NCBI GenBank assembly: GCA_902582235.1
Contig: CACHQX010000005.1
Coordinates: 1-64,000, forward strand
Direction: 5' to 3'
DNA: 64,000 nt
From: an uncultured Pelagibacteraceae bacterium
GTDB taxonomy: Bacteria; Pseudomonadota; Alphaproteobacteria; Pelagibacterales; Pelagibacteraceae
Numbering within the stretch: the stretch's first letter is position 1; each line of letters starts with the position of its first letter. Shown here one piece after another: positions 38,566 through 47,663 of the stretch. Under the pieces are notes generated by a model. That model made no database searches, was not told where the DNA came from, and saw nothing but the letters and a program-made list of their open reading frames with translations. The translations under genes were made by a program, and so were the position numbers.

Positions 38566-39362
38566 ATAATTTTGTTTTTTAGTTTCCTTACTAGTTTACT
38601 TACATTTGTGACGGGATTTTGTCTATCTTTTAAACTTCTTGTTATTTCTCGGCAAATAGCGCTACCTACAACTAGACCATCCGCTGATCTTAGATTTGAA
38701 ATAGTTTTTTCGGTAATACCAAAACCTATAACAACATTTTTTGATGGTTTGATTTTTTTTATAACATTATAATTTTTAATTATTCTTTTTATACTATATT
38801 TTAATGCTGACCCTGTAGTTGATATAGTTGAAATCATATAAATCATTTCATGTGAACTTTTTATTATTTCCCTCATTCTTTTTACAGTTGTGGTTGGTGC
38901 AATTAATTGTACAAAACAAATAGAATTTTTTTTACATAATTTGGCAAAATTTTTATTATCTGGAAATGATAAATCAACAACTATCAACCCATCGACACCA
39001 GAAGCTTTGCATTTTTGAATAAATTTTTTTTCTCCAAAATTAAATATCATTTGGTAGTAGCCCATCAATATTATTGGTTTAGTCGGTTTTATTCTCTTAA
39101 ATTTTTTAACAAGATTAAAAATATCATTTAATCGAATACCATTTTGCAAGGCCCTATAAGAACTATTTTGAATATCTTTACCATCAGCAGTTGGGCAGTT
39201 ATGAGGTATTCCCCATTCTGCAATATCTAAATCTTTTGATATTGAATTAAGTATTTGAAGAGATTTGTCCTTAGTATTATCTCCACAAACTGTATAAGAT
39301 ATTAATGCAGGTCTATTTTCTTTTTTTGCAATTTTAAAAGCATTGTTAATAGAATTTTTCAT
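38562..39362 (-). CDS. trpA: Tryptophan synthase alpha subunit, divergent
   Basis: TrpA cleaves indole-3-glycerol phosphate to indole for TrpB. The 266-residue product keeps the catalytic Glu in AEWGIPHNCPTADGKDIQ near residue 49 and the Asp in the TADG part. GVDGLIVVDLSFPD near 130 and APTTTVKRM near 160 are also present. The usual PFSDP reads PHNCP, and the usual GFIYYVS-x-x-GVTG is replaced by MIYMISTISTTGS. It overlaps trpB and accD by 4 bp each. The place in trpF-trpB-trpA supports the call. Confidence 0.83.
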   Translation of the reverse strand: MKNSINNAFKIAKKENRPALISYTVCGDNTKDKSLQILNSISKDLDIAEWGIPHNCPTADGKDIQNSSYRALQNGIRLNDIFNLVKKFKRIKPTKPIILMGYYQMIFNFGEKKFIQKCKASGVDGLIVVDLSFPDNKNFAKLCKKNSICFVQLIAPTTTVKRMREIIKSSHEMIYMISTISTTGSALKYSIKRIIKNYNVIKKIKPSKNVVIGFGITEKTISNLRSADGLVVGSAICREITRSLKDRQNPVTNVSKLVRKLKNKII

Positions 39363-40573
39363 TTGGGATAATATCCTAATTGCTCAATATAAATTTTTTT
39401 ATCTTTGTAGCCTTTTCCACAATTGTTGACCACAAGCACATCATTTTTTTTCAATTTTGGGGCTAAGCGAATACATTCACTCCATGCATGCGCTGGTTCC
39501 AAACTTGGTCTTATGTCTTCTAATTTGGTAATTAACTTGAAAGCAGCCAATGCTTCTTTATCTGAAGCATTAGTGTATCGCGCTCTTCCAGAATCTTTTA
39601 ACAATCCATGTAACGGACTCGAGCCTGGATAATCTAACCCCGCACTCAATGAATGGGTTTCTGCTATTTGACCTTCTTTATCAGTCAAACAATATTGTGC
39701 AGCTCCATGTAAAATTGCAACTTTTGCATTTGTTGATAAAGGCGCAGCATATTTTGCCTCAACACCAATTAACTCAACATGTTTTTTGTCGTAGTCAATG
39801 AACTCATTCCAAAATCCTAGCGCACTACTTCCCCCGCCTATGACGTTGATTAATTTGAGTTTTGGTATTTCACCAAACTCTTCTATTAATTGTTTTTTTA
39901 ATTCTCTTGAAATTTGAGAAGTTGACCATGCACAAATTTTTAAAAAAATATTACAGCCAATTGCCGAGCCTACAGCGAGATGTGTATTATCACAATTTGA
40001 AACATAGTGGCGCATACACTCAGAAACAGCATCTACCAAAGTCTTTGAACCAGAATCAACAGGCACAACTTCAGCACCTGCATCACGCATAAATTTTACA
40101 TTTGGTGCTTGTCTAGAAATATCTTTTGTTCCCATAAAAATTTTGCATTTGAGATTCATTTTTTTTGCTGCCATTGCAAGATTTTTTCCGAACATTCCTG
40201 CACCTGTATCTCCTGCTATATAGCGTTTACCACTTTCTTTACAAATTAATGCGTTCACAGTCGCATGATATGCTTTGTGCGCATCACCATTTATAGCTGA
40301 TACGTCCTTACACCAGATTTGTGCCCCACCTAAATGTCTGCTTAAATTTTCTAATTTAAAAAAGGGTGTTTCACCTCCAAGATAATGTTTAAAATAATGA
40401 TTTCTTTTTTTAAGAAATTTTCTATTTTTTCTTAATTTTTCAAAAAGCTTAGATAAATCTTCGATTGGTTTTCGCATTGTTTCAGCACAATAGTTTCCAC
40501 CAAATTTATTTCCATAAAATCCAAACTGATCATGCTGGTCAATAAGAGGGATTTTTTTCTTTAATTTAATCAT
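39359..40573 (-). CDS. trpB: Tryptophan synthase beta subunit, divergent
   Basis: TrpB condenses indole and serine with PLP. The 404-residue product keeps a PLP Lys in INGDAHKAYHATVN near residue 90, the phosphate-binding IGGGSSALGFWNEF near 240 and SLSAGLDYPGSSP near 310. Several catalytic surroundings differ from the family. The usual AETGAGQHG reads AGDTGAGMFG, placing Asp where catalytic Glu normally lies. The C-terminal SGRGDKD is NNCGKGYKD. Orthology is argued by synteny, so activity on indole should not be taken for granted. Confidence 0.78.
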   Translation of the reverse strand: MIKLKKKIPLIDQHDQFGFYGNKFGGNYCAETMRKPIEDLSKLFEKLRKNRKFLKKRNHYFKHYLGGETPFFKLENLSRHLGGAQIWCKDVSAINGDAHKAYHATVNALICKESGKRYIAGDTGAGMFGKNLAMAAKKMNLKCKIFMGTKDISRQAPNVKFMRDAGAEVVPVDSGSKTLVDAVSECMRHYVSNCDNTHLAVGSAIGCNIFLKICAWSTSQISRELKKQLIEEFGEIPKLKLINVIGGGSSALGFWNEFIDYDKKHVELIGVEAKYAAPLSTNAKVAILHGAAQYCLTDKEGQIAETHSLSAGLDYPGSSPLHGLLKDSGRARYTNASDKEALAAFKLITKLEDIRPSLEPAHAWSECIRLAPKLKKNDVLVVNNCGKGYKDKKIYIEQLGYYPK

Positions 40574-41183
40574 TTAATTTTTTAACGTTGTCTAAGAAAA
40601 TTTTTACTTTAGAAATATCTTTTAATCCAGATGTCTCTACGCCCCCAGATATGTCAATATAATTACAAATTTTCATAAACTTATCAAGATTATCGTCGTA
40701 TTTAATGTTTCCAGCTATCATCCTTTTAACATTGACTGGCACATTTTTCATTAAAGTGTGGTCAAATTCTAATGATTTTTCATACCCCTTACTGTCAAAT
40801 AATATTATATCAGAATAGTCTTCGTATTTCTTATATTTGAGAATATCTTCTTTAGTCTCGACGGTAATTGCAGAAATTATTTTTTTGTTATATTTCTTTT
40901 TTATTGATTTTATTTCATCTGGAGTACAGTCATAAATTTGAAAATAATCAAAATTTAGTTTTTGCATTTCGTTTAAAATAAATTCATCAGGTTTTACCAG
41001 TACAGATACAAATTGAGATTTTTTATTGTCAACTTTGAGAAGTTTATGAAGAAAATTTATATCAACAAATCTTTTAGATTTTGGATAATTACAAATAAAA
41101 CCAATTAATTCTGGAGGATATTTATAGTTTATTAAAAAATTTAATGTTTCGCTATCCTTGACACCACAAATCTTAGATTGCAT
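40566..41183 (-). CDS. trpF: Phosphoribosylanthranilate isomerase-like protein
   Basis: TrpF isomerises phosphoribosylanthranilate. The 205-residue product starts with the KICGVKDSET block and ends with YIDISGGVETSGLKD, both family marks with the catalytic Cys early. It is divergent in the middle. LVKPDEF replaces a VGVFVN-type strand, and the loop normally GGTG reads KGYEKSLEF, so one phosphate-binding Gly-rich loop is missing. It overlaps trpB by 8 bp and pyrF by 1 bp. Confidence 0.8.
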   Translation of the reverse strand: MQSKICGVKDSETLNFLINYKYPPELIGFICNYPKSKRFVDINFLHKLLKVDNKKSQFVSVLVKPDEFILNEMQKLNFDYFQIYDCTPDEIKSIKKKYNKKIISAITVETKEDILKYKKYEDYSDIILFDSKGYEKSLEFDHTLMKNVPVNVKRMIAGNIKYDDNLDKFMKICNYIDISGGVETSGLKDISKVKIFLDNVKKLND

Positions 41184-41857
41184 CAGTCCTCTAAAATTTC
41201 TAATAAACTCTTAATATTCTTTTTAATATTGCCTTTTGTTACTGATCTACCAATTACCAACCAATCACTTCCAGCATCAAAAGCATCTTTAGGTTTCATA
41301 ATTCTTTTTTGATCATTTTTGGTATTCTGTATTTTTATTCCTGGTGTAATTATTTCTTTTTTAAACACCTTTTTTACTGATTTAATTTCATGTCCACTAC
41401 ATACTATTGCATCTAATTTTGCTCTTTTAGCAAGTTTTGCTTGATGTTTAACTAGATCGTTTATTTTTTTATTATATCCAATCTCTCTTAAATCCCTATT
41501 ATTCAAGGAGGTTAAAGTTGTTACGCCAACAATTTTTATATTTTTACTTTTTTTCTTTAATATTTTTAAAGCACTAAACCCTGAGCTTAGATGAACAGTC
41601 AAATAAGAAATCTTTAAATTTTTCAATGATTTCAGAGCTGATACTACTGTATTTGGGATATCATTTAGTTTTAAATCTAAGAAAATTATTTGATTTTTTA
41701 AACCTGAAATAAATTTTCTTCCCTCCTTTGAGTAAAAAAACTCAAGACCAAACTTATAACCAATCTTAATTTTATTTGTTTTTGTATCTCTTATTATTCT
41801 TTTTGCTTTAGGAATTTTATTGGTGTCTACAGCGATAAAGATTTTTTTTTTATTCAT
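41183..41857 (-). CDS. pyrF: Orotidine 5'-phosphate decarboxylase
   Basis: PyrF makes UMP from OMP. The 224-residue product shows IFIAVDT near residue 5, the catalytic FLDLKLNDIPNT near 60 (D-x-K-x-x-D), VGVTTLTSL near 105 and the C-terminal SDWLVIGRSVTK near 200. I placed the start at 41857 (MNKKKIFIAV). Two other ATGs up to 41869 would overlap ihfB more deeply. The gene joins the trp block to ihfB. Confidence 0.93.
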   Translation of the reverse strand: MNKKKIFIAVDTNKIPKAKRIIRDTKTNKIKIGYKFGLEFFYSKEGRKFISGLKNQIIFLDLKLNDIPNTVVSALKSLKNLKISYLTVHLSSGFSALKILKKKSKNIKIVGVTTLTSLNNRDLREIGYNKKINDLVKHQAKLAKRAKLDAIVCSGHEIKSVKKVFKKEIITPGIKIQNTKNDQKRIMKPKDAFDAGSDWLVIGRSVTKGNIKKNIKSLLEILED

Positions 41858-42137
41858 CATTAACTTCATTAAATAGATCTTTTGACATTTTAAAATTTAT
41901 ACTTTTTTTTTCTTCAACTATCACTTTCTCGCCAGTCTTTGGATTTCTTGAAGTTTTGCTTCTTTGATTTTTGGTAAAAAAAACACCCCACCCACGAAGT
42001 TCAACTCTTTCGTCATTCTTAAGAGCTAATTTAACTTCATTTATGAATATATCAAAAAATTTCTCTAAATCTTTTTTTAAGAGATTGGGATAACTTTTGG
42101 ATAGCTGTTTTAATAATTCTGACTTAGTTATCGGCAA
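41850..42137 (-). CDS. ihfB: Integration host factor subunit beta
   Basis: The 95-residue product is an HU/IHF protein. It has ITKSELLKQLSKSYPNLLKK at the N-terminus, RVELRGWGVFFTKNQRSKTS near residue 44 and the DNA-intercalating SRNPKTGEKV loop near 63. IHF bends DNA in replication, recombination and transcription. It follows rpsA by 12 bp, the usual rpsA-ihfB order. Its 3' end overlaps pyrF by 8 bp. Confidence 0.92.
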   Translation of the reverse strand: MPITKSELLKQLSKSYPNLLKKDLEKFFDIFINEVKLALKNDERVELRGWGVFFTKNQRSKTSRNPKTGEKVIVEEKKSINFKMSKDLFNEVNDE

Positions 42138-42149
42138 TTTATATTTTAC

Positions 42150-43877
42150 CTATTTTTTTTCTTTATCTTTTTTCTTAAGTTTATCAGATAAAGTTGAAAA
42201 AGGTAGATTTTTTCCAGAGCCTTCGGCGCCATACTTGTCCAAAGCTTCTTTTTTTTGAATTTCTTCAAGAAGCTTGATACTTAAAGATACTTTTCTTTTT
42301 TCAAAGTTCAACTCAGCTATTGCTGAGTCAATACGCTCACCCCCAACAAATCTTGACGGACGAGCATCACTTGCATTTACAGCTATTTGAGATTTCTTAA
42401 TTAAAACATTCATTTCACAACCCTCTGGCTGAACGACTAAACCTTTACTGTCAGATGATATTATTTTCACAGTAATAGCATCATTAATTTTCTTATCTTT
42501 AAAGTAATCAAAAGGATCTTTTTGAGTTTGTTTTAGACCTACTCTTACCTTTTGTTGATCTTCTTTAATTTCTAAAATTTTTACTTTTATTTTGTCTCCA
42601 ACTTTATAATTCTTTAGTTCAGTCTCTGGATCTTTCGTATAACTTAGATCATTGCAATGTAAAAAAGCATCTATGTCGTATCCGTTAAGTTTTATGTAAA
42701 GCGCATAGTCATTTGAGCTACTAACTGAGCCCTCAATAATACTTCCTACTGGATTTTTATCACTCAATACTTTTAAAGGATTATCAATAGTAAGTTTGTG
42801 AGATATCGCAATTCTTCTTTTCTCTTTATCAATTTCAGTTATCACACACATAATTTTGTCCCCTACCTTAAAAGCTTTTTTAGGGGAAACATTTTTTCTT
42901 GTCCAACTAATTTCACTTGAGTGTAATAAGGTTGTTAAGCCAGGCTCTAATTCACAAAATGCTCCAAAATCCATCAACTTTATAACTTTTACTTCATACT
43001 TCTTATTTAGCTCATAGTTGGTTATTTTTTCAAAAGGATCAGGTGATAATTGCTTAATTGAGCAGCCTACTTGTAACTTTTCCTTATCAACGGAAATTAC
43101 CAGTAAATCATGCTTGTCCCCAATAGTGAAAATTTCTTCAGGATGATTCACTCTTGAATAACTAATCTCTTGCAAATGTACAAGACAATCAATTTCATTA
43201 TTTACATTAAAAAAACATCCAAAAGAACTATACCCTTTTACTATTGCGTTTTTAATAATGTCTCCAACTTTATACTTTTCAATAATTTTAGCCTTGTCCT
43301 CTTTTTTACTTGATGAAATTATTTGACGACGAGAAACACATGCATTACCTCTTACTTTATCCATTTTTATTAAAGCGAATTTTTGAGGTTCATTCATTAA
43401 ATGAGAGATATCTTTAATGGGTGTATCAGAAATTTGCGAACCTGGACAAAACATAAGTGAACCTGTATCCAGATGTTCAACAATTACTCCACCTTTACAT
43501 TTGCTAGTAATCTTTCCAATAATCGGCTCATTTTTTTCAAATGCTTCAACTAAAATATCCCACCCTTTTATTTTTTGAGCTTTGCTGGCAGAAACAACAA
43601 TTTCACCGTTCCTGTCCTCAAGTCTCTCTAATAAAACTGAAATTTTCCCTCCAATTATAATCTTATTTTCAAGGCCAATGGTTTTGAGCTCGTTAATGTC
43701 TAAAATTGGTTCTGATTTTAGACCACAATCTAAAAAAACAAATTTTTCAGTTATCTTAGTTATTACACCTTCAATTATTTTTCCTTCAACGAGACTTTGA
43801 GTTTTTGAAAATTGAGTATCCAACAATTTTTCGAATTCTTTAGATGCCTCAGTTTTTACAGTTTTAAATATTTCCAT
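42150..43877 (-). CDS. rpsA: 30S ribosomal protein S1
   Basis: S1 binds mRNA on the 30S subunit and helps start translation of weakly structured or leaderless messages. The 575-residue product, from the ATG at 43877 (MEIFKTVKTE), carries six S1 repeats over about residues 30-540, each with a G-x-(I/V)-x-x-(I/V) strand pattern such as EGVITKITEKFVFLDCG and DFGAFCELEPGLTTLLHSSE. Conserved synteny with ihfB downstream is kept, but cmk, often found upstream between aroA and rpsA, is absent. Confidence 0.95.
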   Translation of the reverse strand: MEIFKTVKTEASKEFEKLLDTQFSKTQSLVEGKIIEGVITKITEKFVFLDCGLKSEPILDINELKTIGLENKIIIGGKISVLLERLEDRNGEIVVSASKAQKIKGWDILVEAFEKNEPIIGKITSKCKGGVIVEHLDTGSLMFCPGSQISDTPIKDISHLMNEPQKFALIKMDKVRGNACVSRRQIISSSKKEDKAKIIEKYKVGDIIKNAIVKGYSSFGCFFNVNNEIDCLVHLQEISYSRVNHPEEIFTIGDKHDLLVISVDKEKLQVGCSIKQLSPDPFEKITNYELNKKYEVKVIKLMDFGAFCELEPGLTTLLHSSEISWTRKNVSPKKAFKVGDKIMCVITEIDKEKRRIAISHKLTIDNPLKVLSDKNPVGSIIEGSVSSSNDYALYIKLNGYDIDAFLHCNDLSYTKDPETELKNYKVGDKIKVKILEIKEDQQKVRVGLKQTQKDPFDYFKDKKINDAITVKIISSDSKGLVVQPEGCEMNVLIKKSQIAVNASDARPSRFVGGERIDSAIAELNFEKRKVSLSIKLLEEIQKKEALDKYGAEGSGKNLPFSTLSDKLKKKDKEKK

Positions 43878-43987
43878 AATTTTTAAAAATTTCGATGTTT
43901 TAGATAAAAAACAAGAATTAATCAAGCTGCAATTAATTGATCTGCGGTTGATATTAAAGGTTTTTTACATATATCATTAAAAAATTG

Positions 43988-45322
43988 TCAAACAAATTTG
44001 AATTCGTAACCTAACTTTTTTAGAATTTTTAAAAAAGAAGGAAATGAGCTTTTATAAGAGTCAATATCATCTATTTTCCATTTACCACCAAAGGTTAGTG
44101 CTGCGATTACAGAAGTCATAAATACTCTGTGGTCTTTATAATAATTTTCAATGTTTATAGATTTTCTAAAATTAATGGCCGGATCCCCAAAAATTTTTAT
44201 AGAGTCTTTTGTCAATTTAGTTCTAATTCCCAATTGATTTAATAATTTTGATCCTAGTTTTAATCTTGGGCTTTCTTTTTTGTTTAATTCTTCTAAATTT
44301 GAAAAACTCGAAACTCCATTTGCTTTAGCTGCAACTAAGAATATTATTAAAAATTCGTCAATTAAACTACTATTAAGACTGGGTGGACAACTGATTCTTC
44401 TCAAGGTTGGCTGGCTTTTAACAAATATATCTGCATGCTTTTCCCCATACTTCTTTTTTATATTCATCATTTTTATTTTCGCCCCCATTTTATTTAATAT
44501 TCTGATGTATCCAATTCGAGAGGGGTTAACATTGACGTTTTTGATTTTTAATTCACAGTTTTTAGACAAAATAGTAAGCACAATAAAAAAAGCACATGAA
44601 CTTGGGTCAGATGGAACTTTATATTTAAAAGATTTAAATAGTTTTTGGCCTTTAACCTTAATCTCGTCATTGGTTTTATTTTTTTTTATAATAATGGGAA
44701 TACCCAAATGTTTAAAAAAATTCTCTGTGTGATCTCTAGATTTTTTTGCATTGATAACAGTTTCACCGGGTAAATTAAGAGCAGCGAACATTACTGCACT
44801 CTTACACTGTGCAGATCCTTTATTTTCAAAATACTGTATGGGATTTATAAAATTTGATCCAATAATTTTTAACGGTAAGGTTTTTTTGTTATTAACTTTA
44901 AAGTTTGCACCTATTTGTTGTAATGGTAATATTACTCTTTCAAAATCTCTACGAGATAAGCTTTTGTCACCAATTAGTTTAATATAGTATGGAGATTTTA
45001 CTAATAATCCCAAAATAAGCCTAGCAAATGTCCCAGAGTTTCCAGCATCTAAAGTAATATTCTTTTTATACTTAAATCCATTTAAACCTTTCCCATAAAC
45101 AAAACAATTTTTTTTATTTAGAGAAATTCTTATACCTAATTTTTTCAAACAATTTATAGAATTAATAATATCTTCAGATAAAAGAATATTTTCAATAAAA
45201 GTTTTACCGTAAGCTTGGGAACCAAGTAATAATGCCCTGATGGAAATACTTTTATCACCATCAACAGAAATAGTTTTTTTAAATGAATTATACTTGTTAT
45301 TTATAAATAATTTTTTTGTCAT
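43988..45322 (-). CDS. aroA: 3-phosphoshikimate 1-carboxyvinyltransferase
   Basis: AroA makes EPSP from shikimate-3-phosphate and PEP. The 444-residue product has GDKSISIRALLLGSQAYG near residue 21, GNSGTFARLILGLL near 95, RRDFERVILPLQQIGA near 125 and KSAVMFAALNLPGET near 170. The usual GDKSISHRA has Ile where His is common. It lies 111 bp from rpsA with no gene between and 6 bp from lptB. Confidence 0.94.
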   Translation of the reverse strand: MTKKLFINNKYNSFKKTISVDGDKSISIRALLLGSQAYGKTFIENILLSEDIINSINCLKKLGIRISLNKKNCFVYGKGLNGFKYKKNITLDAGNSGTFARLILGLLVKSPYYIKLIGDKSLSRRDFERVILPLQQIGANFKVNNKKTLPLKIIGSNFINPIQYFENKGSAQCKSAVMFAALNLPGETVINAKKSRDHTENFFKHLGIPIIIKKNKTNDEIKVKGQKLFKSFKYKVPSDPSSCAFFIVLTILSKNCELKIKNVNVNPSRIGYIRILNKMGAKIKMMNIKKKYGEKHADIFVKSQPTLRRISCPPSLNSSLIDEFLIIFLVAAKANGVSSFSNLEELNKKESPRLKLGSKLLNQLGIRTKLTKDSIKIFGDPAINFRKSINIENYYKDHRVFMTSVIAALTFGGKWKIDDIDSYKSSFPSFLKILKKLGYEFKFV

Positions 45323-45328
45323 TTATGC

Positions 45329-46105
45329 TTAGTTAAATTTAAACGAGTCACCAAAATAAGCTGATTGAGCATTTGGATTTTTTACAAGTTCCGAAGGAGT
45401 ACCTTTTGCAATAACTTTTCCACCTGACAAAACAACCGCAACATCTACACAAGTCAAAAGATCCCTTGCTTGATGATCGCATATGCAAATTGTTATTCTA
45501 TTTTCAGATTGAAGATTTACTATAATTTGCTGCAACATCTTAATTGTCATTACATCTAAAGCTGCAAAACATTCATCAAGCAAAAGAAGTTCGGGGTTAC
45601 CTAAGAGGGCCATAGCGATTACTAATTTTTTTTTTTGTCCGCCAGATAAAAATTTTGCTTTAATGTCACGAATTGATTCAAGATCAAATTTAGAGGTTAA
45701 ATAATTTATTTTTTCAATTCTATCCCTTGCATTAGAAATAAGAATTTCGCCTACCGCTTTAAGATTTTCAAATAAAGTTAAATCGTAAAAATAACCACCA
45801 TATTGAGGAACATAACCAATTTTAAACTTGGTAGTTCTAAGAAATATTGGAAAATCGTTTACTTTTTCTTCCCCAATAAAAATTGAACCTTTTTCAGGTG
45901 AAATTAGTCCCGTTATCAAATTAAAAATTGTTGATTTTCCTACACCATTTGGACCAAGCATACCAAAGATTTCCCCTTTATTAATTTCAAAGTTTATATT
46001 TTCTAAAATCTGTCTGTTCCCAAACGATAGAGAAATATTTTCTAATTTCAAAACTGGTTTTTTTTGTTTAAAGCTTTTAATTCTGAATTTTTTAATTATT
46101 GCCAT
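45329..46105 (-). CDS. lptB: LPS export ABC transporter ATP-binding protein
   Basis: LptB powers lipopolysaccharide extraction from the inner membrane with LptFG. The 258-residue product has Walker A GPNGVGKST near residue 54, the signature LSGGQKKKLVIAMALL near 155, Walker B LLLLDECFAALD near 175 and the switch His in ICDHQARDL near 210. The first 18 residues are a Lys-rich extension. It overlaps lptC by 14 bp. No lptA lies between them. Confidence 0.92.
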   Translation of the reverse strand: MAIIKKFRIKSFKQKKPVLKLENISLSFGNRQILENINFEINKGEIFGMLGPNGVGKSTIFNLITGLISPEKGSIFIGEEKVNDFPIFLRTTKFKIGYVPQYGGYFYDLTLFENLKAVGEILISNARDRIEKINYLTSKFDLESIRDIKAKFLSGGQKKKLVIAMALLGNPELLLLDECFAALDVMTIKMLQQIIVNLQSENRITICICDHQARDLLTCVDVAVVLSGGKVIAKGTPSELVKNPNAQSAYFGDSFKFN

Positions 46106-46682
46106 TTTTTGATATATTATTTATTAGAACTTTTTTTCCAGGACTTTCCATAAAAATTTTTGTTTTTTTATTCAAAATATCTATCTCGGCTCTATCAGCG
46201 CTTAATGAAGAAAATCCACTTAGATATTGAACATTATCATATATTGAAACTAAATTGTCTTCAAAAGATAAATCCAAGAAATTACTACTTAAAAGATTAT
46301 CCTCATAATCAACGATAACTGCATCATTAAATAAAGTATTAAAATTTTTTGAATTATACTTAGCAAAATTTGATTTTATTGATATTTGTTCAGAGTTTTT
46401 TAATGAAATAATAGCAATTACATTTTCTAAATAAATAATATCTGGATTATCCTTGTCTATGTTTCCTTTTTTTGCTTCTATTTTATATTCATTTCCTTCC
46501 TTATCAGTTGAGAGATATTTTAAATCCTCTATTAGACTTTCATTAGTATTTAAAGGTTGTTCAATATTACCCATTAAATTAACTTCAACATTTGTTTTTT
46601 TAAAATATTTGAAAAATAACAAAAGAGTTATCATAGCTAACATAAGTAATAAAATTAATTGAAAAATAATCTTTCTTGTCAT
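46092..46682 (-). CDS. lptC: LPS export system protein LptC
   Basis: LptC is a bitopic protein linking LptBFG to the periplasmic LptA bridge. The 196-residue product has an N-terminal membrane helix (residues 5-27) followed by a beta-jellyroll. Recurrent strands such as EYKIEAKKGNIDKDNPDIIY and ISIKSNFAKYNSKNFNTLF are typical of LptC/OstA-like folds. It sits between kdsD and lptB. The sequence alone could also suit LptA, but the single uncleaved-looking helix favours LptC. Confidence 0.82.
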   Translation of the reverse strand: MTRKIIFQLILLLMLAMITLLLFFKYFKKTNVEVNLMGNIEQPLNTNESLIEDLKYLSTDKEGNEYKIEAKKGNIDKDNPDIIYLENVIAIISLKNSEQISIKSNFAKYNSKNFNTLFNDAVIVDYEDNLLSSNFLDLSFEDNLVSIYDNVQYLSGFSSLSADRAEIDILNKKTKIFMESPGKKVLINNISKNGNN

Positions 46683-47663
46683 TTATTGAATATTATTCTC
46701 TAAGATATTGTGAATATGAATTACTCCAATTGTTTTATTTTTTTGATTTTTTTTATGAACACATAAAAAAGTAATTCTCTTTGAGTTCATTAAAGACAAA
46801 GCTTTAGCTGCCAAATTATCAGCATTTATTGAAATTGGATTTTTTGTCATAATATCTTTAACTTTTAACTGTTGTAGACTTCCTTTTTTTTCACTTTTAC
46901 GTCTGATTTGTCCATCAGTAATAATCCCAGTGGTTTTTTTCTTACTATTCCTCGCAACAAGAACTCCAAGTTTTTTTTGGGTGATAAATTTTAAGGCATT
47001 TTTCATATTTGAGTTTTCATTGATAAATGGTATTTTATTCCCAGTTAACATTAAGTCCTCTACTGATTGTAGTTTCAATCCCAAACTACCTGATGGATGA
47101 AATTTTTTGAAATCTTTTTGACCAAATCTTTTTTGTTTCATAGTAGCTATCGCGATTGCATCACCAATAGCTAACTGAACAATTGTCGAAGAAGTAGGTA
47201 CTATACCTCCTGGACCAGCTTCTTTTACCTCAGGGGTTAAAATTTTAATATCAGATGCTCTATACAGTAATGAATTTTTTTTTGAAACAATCCCGATTAA
47301 TGTGATATTTTTATTCCTGTTTGCAAACTGTATTATATTTTTCAATTCAGTCGACTCACCACTATTACTTATCAATATCAAAACATCATTTGAACTAATT
47401 TGTCCAAGGTCTCCATGAGAGCAAGCGCTAGCATCTACGAAAAAAGAGGGAGTTCCAACTGATGCTAAAGTAGATGCAATTTTCTTAGCAATGATACCTG
47501 ACTTACCAACTCCAGATAAAATAACTTTTCCTTTTTTGCAATTTAATATTTTTTCTACAGCTTTTTTAAAATTTGAATCTAGTGAACTTTTTAATTTATT
47601 TAATGAAACTATCTCAGCGTTTATAACATCCTTTGCTATTTTTTTATAAATGTCTTTTTTCAT
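46683..47663 (-). CDS. kdsD: D-arabinose 5-phosphate isomerase
   Basis: The enzyme makes D-arabinose 5-phosphate, the first Kdo precursor. The 326-residue product has a SIS domain, seen as GKVILSGVGKSGIIAKKIAS near residue 40 and ACSHGDLGQISSNDVLILIS near 78. Two CBS repeats occupy the C-terminus (VEDLMLTGNKIPFI and VKDIMTKNPISINA). I set the start at 47663 because it shares a base with the rnd stop (TAATG). A start 4 codons earlier is possible. Confidence 0.92.
   Translation of the reverse strand: MKKDIYKKIAKDVINAEIVSLNKLKSSLDSNFKKAVEKILNCKKGKVILSGVGKSGIIAKKIASTLASVGTPSFFVDASACSHGDLGQISSNDVLILISNSGESTELKNIIQFANRNKNITLIGIVSKKNSLLYRASDIKILTPEVKEAGPGGIVPTSSTIVQLAIGDAIAIATMKQKRFGQKDFKKFHPSGSLGLKLQSVEDLMLTGNKIPFINENSNMKNALKFITQKKLGVLVARNSKKKTTGIITDGQIRRKSEKKGSLQQLKVKDIMTKNPISINADNLAAKALSLMNSKRITFLCVHKKNQKNKTIGVIHIHNILENNIQ

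Noticed and set aside
44280-44732. 150-residue frame opposite aroA
   Set aside because: It is antisense to AroA. Its hydrophobic composition follows from the opposite strand of Lys-rich codons, so it is not a gene.
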